A stretch of DNA of 43,359 bases from an uncultured Elioraea sp. (GTDB lineage Bacteria; Pseudomonadota; Alphaproteobacteria; Acetobacterales; Acetobacteraceae): NCBI GenBank assembly GCA_937928775.1, contig CALFVI010000039.1:1-43359 (forward strand), written 5' to 3'. Position numbers and translations under genes: made by a program. The notes beneath the pieces were generated by a model that ran no database searches, was not told the DNA's origin, and was given only the letters and a program-made list of their open reading frames with translations. How positions within the stretch are numbered: position 1 is the stretch's first letter; each line of letters opens with the position of its first letter. Below, one piece after another: positions 38,017 through 43,359 of this stretch.

Positions 38017-38119
38017 CACCTCTGCCTGACCTGGTTCCATCGGGGTGGCGGTCCAGCCCTTTGCCTCCGCGCCGCGTTGTTCCTACGTCGCAAGCAGCAG
38101 CCACGCGGGAGGAAACGGG

Positions 38120-38413
38120 ATGCGGCGACGGTCGGCGAGCGAACGCCTGCGGCTGCTCGAACAGGAGCGGCAGGCTCTGGAGGCGCGCATTTCCCGCGCG
38201 CGGGCGCAGGCTCGCTCGGTGGAGCGTCGTCATCTCGCCCGTCAGCGCTTCGTACTGGGTGCGGCGCTGCTGCCGCTGCTCGGTGAGGAAGGCGCGGATG
38301 CCGAGGCGCTGCGTCGCCTCGTGCGTCAGCGCGCCTCGTCGCCTGCGGATCGGCGCCTGCTTGGCCTCGAGGCCGAGGATGAACCCCCGGGGGCGATGAT
38401 CGAGGACGACTGA
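38120..38413 (+). CDS. Small coiled-coil protein, MobC/TraD-like
   Basis: The 97-residue, strongly basic and helical protein (RLRLLEQERQALEARISRAR) probably forms a coiled coil. Its RQRFVLGAALLPLL segment and size recall TraC/TraD and MobC accessory proteins that sit opposite the relaxase and help open oriT. GGGAGGAAACGGG precedes the ATG. The last 88 bp overlap, tail to tail, the end of the minus-strand gene at 38326-38766. Identification rests mainly on position and shape. Confidence 0.6.
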   Translation: MRRRSASERLRLLEQERQALEARISRARAQARSVERRHLARQRFVLGAALLPLLGEEGADAEALRRLVRQRASSPADRRLLGLEAEDEPPGAMIEDD

Positions 38414-38766
38414 GCGCGCCCGCGTGTGCGGGTCGGAGCGGGGCCGTTCCCGGCGGGCGCATCGTAGGGTGGGCGGGGCAGCGTGTGGCCGTTCGGGATC
38501 CAGCCCAGCACGATCACTGCATAGGCGAGAAGGCGCGGCAGAAGGTGGATCGTCGGCCTTGCCGGATCGGCGTGCAGGTCGGCCCGGTCAAGCGACTCCC
38601 GGAGGTAGCGCATCGGCGTCGCTTGGAACTCCGCCGGCACGGTCGTCAGGAAGGTCAGCAGGTCGGGGAGATGCCGGTCGAGGTCGCCCGCGATCTCGAC
38701 CTTGCGGGCCAGCGCCCGCCTCGCCGCCATCAGGTCGTTCCACACGTCCGCTCGCGCCTTGCCCAT
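38326..38766 (-). CDS. Hypothetical protein of the mobile region
   Basis: The 146-residue frame starts MGKARADVWNDLMAARRALA behind a strong GGAGG site 5 nt away. The middle is helical (ESLDRADLHADPARPTIHLL), with a hydrophobic stretch (LLAYAVIVLGWIP). The last third is a low-complexity, proline/serine-rich tail that overlaps the plus-strand gene at 38120-38413. No family is recognised. The start overlaps the 3' end of the winged-helix gene by 179 bp, so the true end of one of the two may differ from the open frame. Confidence 0.5.
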   Translation of the reverse strand: MGKARADVWNDLMAARRALARKVEIAGDLDRHLPDLLTFLTTVPAEFQATPMRYLRESLDRADLHADPARPTIHLLPRLLAYAVIVLGWIPNGHTLPRPPYDAPAGNGPAPTRTRGRAQSSSIIAPGGSSSASRPSRRRSAGDEAR

Positions 38767-39397
38767 CGTCGCCTCCGCCTGTGTTGCCTGATCGCGACCT
38801 GGGGCGTTTGGACTTGGCGGCAAGCGCGCCGCGCGCGACCGGCAGCAGCGCGTGGCGCCGCATCCGCTCGACGATCGGCGCCTCGTCCGGGTCCGCGAGC
38901 GGCGGGTCCGCGCCGAGCTGGCGGAAGAGGAACGCGTTGCCGAGGAACAGCACGCGCCGGCTGAAACGCAGGCCGACGACCTGCCCGTCCCCGGTGCGGC
39001 CCGGTCGCAGGATTCCGAGCGCGCGCATCCGCGCCACCGCCCGGCTGACCGCCGAGGCCGTGAGGCCGGTGCGGGCGGCGATGTCGGTGACGCGCAGCGG
39101 GAGCGGCGTCTCGCCCGGCCCCTGCACGATCGCGAGCACGGCGAACACGCGCAGCTCGCGGTGGGTCAGGCGCTCGATGGCGAAGGCGAGGCCCTGCGGG
39201 AACACGGTGAGGAACGGCGCGCCGAAACCCGCGCGCCGCCGTGGCAGCGAGCCACGGATGGCGAGCGCCGGGATCCCCGGCACGTAGAGGTCGAGCGCCT
39301 CGCGCCGGGCCGCCGCCTCCTCCACGAGCGTCGCGGCTGCGTCTGCGTCGATGCCGGGCGGCGCGCTCCCCATCCAGGGTGTGGTCCGGTCGTCCAT
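38588..39397 (-). CDS. Winged-helix DNA-binding protein (MarR-like or plasmid-type regulator)
   Basis: The recognisable core of this 269-residue frame is a winged helix: LRVTDIAARTGLTASAVSRAVARMRALGIL, preceded by helices ending RELRVFAVLAIVQ. An N-terminal stretch (DADAAATLVEEAAARREALD) is helical. Residues after about 190 are low-complexity and overlap the next gene in another frame, so a frameshift may have removed the original stop. It could be a repressor of the element or a replication-type initiator; I cannot distinguish these. An inverted repeat covers its leader, which suggests autoregulation. Confidence 0.6.
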   Translation of the reverse strand: MDDRTTPWMGSAPPGIDADAAATLVEEAAARREALDLYVPGIPALAIRGSLPRRRAGFGAPFLTVFPQGLAFAIERLTHRELRVFAVLAIVQGPGETPLPLRVTDIAARTGLTASAVSRAVARMRALGILRPGRTGDGQVVGLRFSRRVLFLGNAFLFRQLGADPPLADPDEAPIVERMRRHALLPVARGALAAKSKRPRSRSGNTGGGDDGQGASGRVERPDGGEAGAGPQGRDRGRPRPASPRPADLPDDRAGGVPSDADALPPGVA

Positions 39398-39399
39398 CG

Positions 39400-39430
39400 G
39401 TTGCCTACCGGCGTTGTCGCTGGTGGCAAC
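39400..39430. promoter_or_regulatory. Inverted repeat overlapping the leader of the winged-helix gene
   Basis: GTTGCC (39400-39405) is mirrored by GGCAAC (39425-39430). The arms extend by ACC/GGT with one bulged T. On the coding strand the first arm lies just upstream of the ATG (39397) and covers the ribosome-binding region, so it could be an operator or a translational control hairpin. Confidence 0.45.
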
Positions 39431-39475
39431 ACTGGTTCCCGTGGCGGACGGATCAAGCGACGCGGTGGATGGAGC

Positions 39476-39820
39476 TCAATCCATTGGAGCAAAACACTTT
39501 TTCGATGCTCCGTCGCGGCAGCGCGCGGCGGACCCTTTCATCCTTCTTCCTGTCGCGTTTGCAGAAAATTGACCCGCGCGCGTTTCAAGGATCTTTCGGT
39601 CCATGAAGGCAGCGCGACGTGACGGAGTTGGGGTGTTGAGGTCTTGCACCGGGAAATCCGCCGGCTGCAGCGGTTCCCGCCCTGTGTCACCCCATGCCCG
39701 AAGAAGCCGAGCACTACGAGGTCGGCCTGGCCGGCACGGCCGGCGCACTGGCGCAGCGCCGGTTCCATGCCGGCGGTGTAGCCGTCAATGCCGATCACCA
39801 GAGCGAGGCGCCGTTGGGGG
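39476..39820 (-). pseudogene. Decayed caspase-like (peptidase C14) fragment
   Basis: The start reads RRLALVIGIDGYTA, the first strand of a prokaryotic caspase domain. Soon after come DLVVLGFFGHGVTQ, with the catalytic-type His in G-H-G. A stretch of roughly 60 residues normally between them is missing. In the next frame the reading continues GREPLQPADFPVQDLN, the segment that usually follows. So the gene has both an internal deletion and a frameshift. It directly follows the TPR gene on the same strand, overlapping its last codons, so it may be the lost protease half of a TPR-caspase protein. Confidence 0.55.
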
Positions 39821-41815
39821 AGCTGAGAGTACGGGTTGCGACGCGGGGTGCTGCGGCTTCGCCAGCTTGGCTTCGACGCGGGCAAGATCGGTACGTGCTG
39901 CCTCTCGGCCCAGTTGTACTGCTGTGCGCAGATCCTCCGCTGCCCGCGTCAGATCCCCCATGCTCTCGAAGGCGAGGCCGCAATGGTGAGAGACCCACGC
40001 ATCGCTCGGGTTGAGGCTGATCGCCCTGTCGTAGTCTCGAATCGCTGCATCGAAGTTACCGTTCTCGCGGTGCGCATCGCCGCGGAAGATGAAAGCCCAC
40101 GTGAAAGCCCACGCATCGCGCGGTTTGAGGCGGATCGCCTCATCAAAATCCCGGATCGCCGCGTCGAGGTTGCCGAGAGCGCGGTGCGCATTGCCGCGGG
40201 TCAAGAAGGCCTCCGCATTGCTTGAGTCAAGGCGGATCGCTTCGTTGTAGTCTCGGATCGCCGCGTCGAGGTTGCCGCGATCGCGGTGCGCACTGCCACG
40301 GATGAAGAAGGCCTCCGCATCGCTCGGGTTGAGGCGGATTGCCTCGTCGAGGTCTCGGATCGCTGCATCGAGGTTGCCGCGTTTGCGATGCGCATCGCCG
40401 CGCCCTTTGAAAGCTAACGCATTGCTCGGGTCAAGGCGGATCGCCTCGTCGTAGTCTCGAATTGCTTTATCGAAATTGGAGAACTTACGGTGCACATCAC
40501 CGCGCTTGATAAGGACCGACGGATCGCGTACATCGCTCGGGTCAAGGCTGCGTGCCGCGAAAGCCGCTGCATTGCTCGGGTTAAAGGCATTGCGCGGGTT
40601 GAGGCGGATCGCCTCGTCGTAGTCGCGGATTGCTGCATCGAGGTTGCCGCGATCGAGATACGCTTCGCCGCGCCTGATAAAGGCCACATCATTGCTTGGG
40701 TCAAGGCGGATTGCTTCGTTGTAGTCTCGGATTGCCGCGTCGAGGTTGCCGCGCTCGTGGTGCGCCTTGCCGCGGCTTATGAAGGCCCACGCATCGCTCG
40801 GGTCAAGGCGGATCGCCTCGTCGTAGTCTCGGATTGCCGCGTCGAGCTTGCCGAGAATGAAGTGCACATCGCCGCGCTTGATAAAAACCCACGCATTGCT
40901 CGGGTCAAGGCGGATCGCCTCGTCGTAGTCGCGGATCGCTGCATCGAAGTTGAAGAGCTTACGGTGCATATCACCGCGCTTGATAAAGACCCACGGATCG
41001 CGTGCATTGCTCGGGTCAAGGCGGATTGCCTCGTCGAGGTCTCGGATCACTGCGTCAGGGTTGTCTAAAATGAAATGCGCACTGCCGCGGCTTTTGAAGG
41101 CCTCCGCATTGCTCGGGTCAAGGCGGATCGCCTCGTCGAGGTCTCGGATCGCTGCGTCAAGGTTGCCGAAAATTAAATGCACACTGCCGCGCCCTTTGAA
41201 AGCTTCCGCATTGCGCGGGTTGAGGCGGATCGCCTCATCAAAATCCCTGATCGCCGCGTCAAAGTTGCGGAGACGGTAGTGCGCATCACCGCGCTTGATA
41301 AAGACCCACGGATCGCGTACATTGATAGGATCAAGGCGGATTGCTTCGTTGTAGTCTCGGATTACCGCGTCGAAGTTGCCACGAGCGTGGTGCGCATCGC
41401 CGCGGCTTTTGAAGGCCGCCGCATTGCGCGGGTCAAGGCGGATTGCCTCGTTGTAGTCGCGGATCGCTGCATCGAAGTTGCCGCGCTCACGGTGCGCATC
41501 GCCGCGCCTGATAAAGGCCCACGCTTTTTTCGACGCCCGGTTGCCGGCGATGCGCATCGTTACCCATCGGATCACGAACAGAGCGAGCGAATACACGACA
41601 ACACGCTCATGCATATACTTAAAGGGAACCCTGAACGGGGAACCGAGCATTTGCAGAAATATTTCCATAATTACCGCAATGCAGATGCCTGCGACAATAC
41701 AGAGCCACGCTGGGGATCTCTTCTTGCCAAGAATCACCCCGCCGATGGCCAGCAACAAAAGCGCGACAGGGTCGAGCAGAACCGCAGTCATTACTGCAAC
41801 ATTCAGAATTTTCAT
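39785..41815 (-). CDS. Membrane-anchored TPR-repeat protein
   Basis: The 676-residue product has hydrophobic segments at about residues 8-29, 36-57 and 71-87. A run of about 15 tetratricopeptide repeats of 34 residues begins near residue 96. The repeat consensus is A-F-x-x-R-G-x-A-H-x-x-x-G-N-x-D-A-A-I-R-D-x-(D/N)-E-A-I-R-L-(D/N)-P-x-(N/D)-A. Repeat 9 carries an insertion, and repeat 15 is divergent. TPR arrays bind protein partners. The last 20 residues (PVLSAPPTAPRSGDRH) overlap the caspase remnant in another frame and may be read-through of a lost junction. The start lacks a clear ribosome site. Confidence 0.8.
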   Translation of the reverse strand: MKILNVAVMTAVLLDPVALLLLAIGGVILGKKRSPAWLCIVAGICIAVIMEIFLQMLGSPFRVPFKYMHERVVVYSLALFVIRWVTMRIAGNRASKKAWAFIRRGDAHRERGNFDAAIRDYNEAIRLDPRNAAAFKSRGDAHHARGNFDAVIRDYNEAIRLDPINVRDPWVFIKRGDAHYRLRNFDAAIRDFDEAIRLNPRNAEAFKGRGSVHLIFGNLDAAIRDLDEAIRLDPSNAEAFKSRGSAHFILDNPDAVIRDLDEAIRLDPSNARDPWVFIKRGDMHRKLFNFDAAIRDYDEAIRLDPSNAWVFIKRGDVHFILGKLDAAIRDYDEAIRLDPSDAWAFISRGKAHHERGNLDAAIRDYNEAIRLDPSNDVAFIRRGEAYLDRGNLDAAIRDYDEAIRLNPRNAFNPSNAAAFAARSLDPSDVRDPSVLIKRGDVHRKFSNFDKAIRDYDEAIRLDPSNALAFKGRGDAHRKRGNLDAAIRDLDEAIRLNPSDAEAFFIRGSAHRDRGNLDAAIRDYNEAIRLDSSNAEAFLTRGNAHRALGNLDAAIRDFDEAIRLKPRDAWAFTWAFIFRGDAHRENGNFDAAIRDYDRAISLNPSDAWVSHHCGLAFESMGDLTRAAEDLRTAVQLGREAARTDLARVEAKLAKPQHPASQPVLSAPPTAPRSGDRH
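39998..41527 (-). repeat. Tandem array of about 14 near-identical 102-bp TPR units
   Basis: Each unit encodes one TPR. Nucleotide blocks such as GATCGCCTCGTCGTAGTC (plus strand) recur throughout, differing by a few bases. Units near 40500-40620 and 40970-41010 carry small in-frame extensions. Such arrays change copy number by recombination or slippage, so assembly length may be unreliable. Confidence 0.85.
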
Positions 41816-41852
41816 AATAGCACATGAACCAGCGCACGATCAAAAAGAAAGA

Positions 41853-42116
41853 CTAGCCAGAGCACGTAATCGCCGCGAGCGCCTGCCACAGGGCGCGCAT
41901 GGCATCGGACTCCTGCGCCACCTGGGCGGCGTTCAGCGCCCGCCATTCGGGCGTCTCGCGCAGCCCCTCGCGGAGGTAAAACTCGGTCAGCAGGCTCCCG
42001 GCGATCACGACTCGGCCCCAACGGTTGAAATGCACTCCTCGCACCGTGGCGGGCTGCTGAGCGGTCGCGCAAGGCGATCCGTGGGTTATGACCGCCTCGG
42101 GGGTGCCGCTGGCCAC
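41853..42116 (-). CDS. Short ORF, probable gene fragment
   Basis: The 87-residue frame has protein-like text: VRGVHFNRWGRVVIAGSLL, then TEFYLREGLRETPEWRALNA and a helical C-terminus (ALWQALAA). It reminds me of the C-terminal end of a larger enzyme, perhaps a restriction-modification protein, but I cannot name the family. The first start is a weak GTG. The reading frame runs on upstream into the recombinase gene without a stop nearby, which also fits a truncated end. It fills most of the 317-bp gap between the TPR and recombinase genes. Confidence 0.35.
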   Translation of the reverse strand: MASGTPEAVITHGSPCATAQQPATVRGVHFNRWGRVVIAGSLLTEFYLREGLRETPEWRALNAAQVAQESDAMRALWQALAAITCSG

Positions 42117-42132
42117 CTCGCTGGGGCCGCTA

Positions 42133-43359
42133 CTAGTCCGCGTCTGCCTTCCGCTGGTCCTCCTCTCGGCTCGGGTGGATCTCGAAGGGCCGATCGCGGC
42201 GGCCGCACGAGGCGATGAGGCGCGAGAGATCCAAGCCGAAGTCGAGAGACTGGATCAGAGGGGCGAAGTCGCGCGGCTGGATCTTGGCGTAGTGGGCGGC
42301 CATGTCGCGCCCGAGGCTGTGGCCCATCGCCATCCGAACCAGCGTCGTGTTCGTCGTCGGCAGGCCCTCCACCGTCGTGATGAAGGTCGTGCGGAAGGCG
42401 TGGAAGTCGCAGCAATCGGGCAGGCCGAGGCGGCGGCGCAGCTCAGCGAAGCGCCGCGAGTAGTAGGCCGACAGGCTGCCCCGCGCCTTGCCGCGTGGCA
42501 TCTCAGGGAACAGCAGGCGGCTGCCCGCGGCGCGCGCGGCGGCGGCGAAGTCCAAGAGGCCGAAGCGGATCAGCTCGGCGTGGATCGGCACAAGCCGCCG
42601 CGCCGAGGCGGTCTTCTTCTTCGCGCCCTCGTGCCAGGCGACGCGGATCACCGGCACGCCCCTCGCCTCGGTGATGTCGTCGCTGCGGAGCTGCAGCGCC
42701 TCCTCCGCCCGCAGCCCGGCGAAGAGGGCGAGGAACGGCACCCACCACCAACCGTCCTCGATCACCATCCGCCCCGGTAGGTGGCGCCGCTCCGGCGAGC
42801 GGCAGCCGGTCCAGAGCGGGGAGGAGAACAGGCGTTCGAGATGTTCGGGCTCCCACGGGCTGCGTGCCTTGCGGGCGCCGCCCGCCTTCTCGATCTCGCG
42901 CTCGCAATAGCGCAGCCCGGCGAAGGGGTTCGGCCCGAGATGCGTGCCCTCCTGGATCAGGCGGTTCAGCAGCCCGGCGAAGAACTCGATATGGTTGTTG
43001 ATGGTCTTCGGATGCAGCCGCAGGGCCAGCCGCTCCGCCTGCCGGCGGGGCAGGCGGCGGCCTTCGAAGGCGATGAGGGGCTTGCCCGGCGGCGCCTCGG
43101 CGATCGTCCGGGCCAGCGCGTCGGCCCTGGCGATGGCCTCGCGCAGCGTCAGGCCGCGATAGAGGCTGGCCTTCGCCCAATCCACCGGCACGCGGTCGAG
43201 CGCGTCGCGGAACGCGATGGCGTGGCGCCGCGCGATCTGCTCGACCGGGATCGGGTCCATCAGCCCGTTCCAGAGGCGGAAGGCGACCTGCGCCTTCCCG
43301 AGCGACGCCTTGCCCCAGCCGCCGCGTTCCCGCTTGCGCTGCGCGTGCGCGGCGAAGGC
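42133..43359 (-). CDS. Tyrosine recombinase/integrase, N-terminus outside window
   Basis: The frame is open to the right edge (408 codons visible), so the start lies outside. The N-terminal part (RERGGWGKASLGKAQVAF) and TINNHIEFFAGLLNRLI look like a phage-integrase SAM-like domain. The catalytic domain has Arg in LFAGLRAEEALQL, His-x-x-Arg in DFHAFRTTFIT, His in MGHSLGRD and the nucleophile Tyr in AAHYAKI. It integrates or excises a mobile element. The internal ATG at 43260 is not a convincing start. Confidence 0.92.
   Translation of the reverse strand, partial: AFAAHAQRKRERGGWGKASLGKAQVAFRLWNGLMDPIPVEQIARRHAIAFRDALDRVPVDWAKASLYRGLTLREAIARADALARTIAEAPPGKPLIAFEGRRLPRRQAERLALRLHPKTINNHIEFFAGLLNRLIQEGTHLGPNPFAGLRYCEREIEKAGGARKARSPWEPEHLERLFSSPLWTGCRSPERRHLPGRMVIEDGWWWVPFLALFAGLRAEEALQLRSDDITEARGVPVIRVAWHEGAKKKTASARRLVPIHAELIRFGLLDFAAAARAAGSRLLFPEMPRGKARGSLSAYYSRRFAELRRRLGLPDCCDFHAFRTTFITTVEGLPTTNTTLVRMAMGHSLGRDMAAHYAKIQPRDFAPLIQSLDFGLDLSRLIASCGRRDRPFEIHPSREEDQRKADAD

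Noticed and set aside
39998..41527. CRISPR array
   Set aside because: The repeats have 102-bp units, no unique spacers, and encode TPRs.
40490..41827. Long plus-strand frames across the TPR array
   Set aside because: They are periodic because the DNA is periodic; the minus strand encodes the recognisable TPRs.

Overview
This 43.4-kb, GC-rich window looks like chromosomal DNA of an alphaproteobacterium. The gene content suggests the Rhodospirillales/Acetobacteraceae (an inference): metX-metW facing chorismate mutase-hisC-tyrC, a divergent uvrA/ssb pair, soxAX, a rhizobial-type pot operon followed by class I aminotransferases, and GTG/TTG starts with purine-rich Shine-Dalgarno sites.

Layout. 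1-0.6 kb: end of a peptide/nickel ABC ATPase. 0.6-7.5 kb: parE, a chemoreceptor with a C-terminal PilZ-like domain, trmFO and a lipoprotein. 7.5-9 kb: soxX and soxA with no other sox genes in view. 9-12.7 kb: uvrA and ssb, divergent. 12.7-13.5 kb: an AT-richer patch with a frameshifted small lipoprotein gene and a 37-bp direct repeat. 13.5-20.1 kb: polysaccharide genes (YjbH-like protein, SLBB-rich export protein, divergent heparinase II/III-like protein) with inverted repeats in the shared promoter region. 20.1-23.1 kb: two hypothetical proteins, cysteine synthase and a rhodanese. 23.1-24.9 kb: three phage-tail-like genes around a tRNA-Thr(GGT). 25.2-31.6 kb: potFGHI followed by two tandem aspartate-type aminotransferases. 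31.8-36.6 kb: metW-metX and, divergently, chorismate mutase-hisC-tyrC.

36.6-43.4 kb is accessory DNA. It holds a MOBQ-like relaxase facing a small MobC/TraD-like gene, and between them lies a candidate oriT (inverted repeat plus a TGCGCCCT core). Next come a winged-helix regulator with an inverted repeat over its leader, a membrane-anchored protein with about 15 TPRs encoded by very similar 102-bp units, a decayed caspase-like (C14) fragment directly behind it, and a tyrosine recombinase that runs off the right edge. I read this as an integrative mobilizable element, or two abutting ones, with a partly decayed TPR-caspase cargo.

Functionally, the core genes cover polyamine uptake, amino-acid biosynthesis (Met, Tyr/Phe, His, Cys), thiosulfate-linked cytochrome chemistry, DNA repair and topology, and envelope polysaccharide export. 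All identifications come from reading the translated sequence; no search was run.
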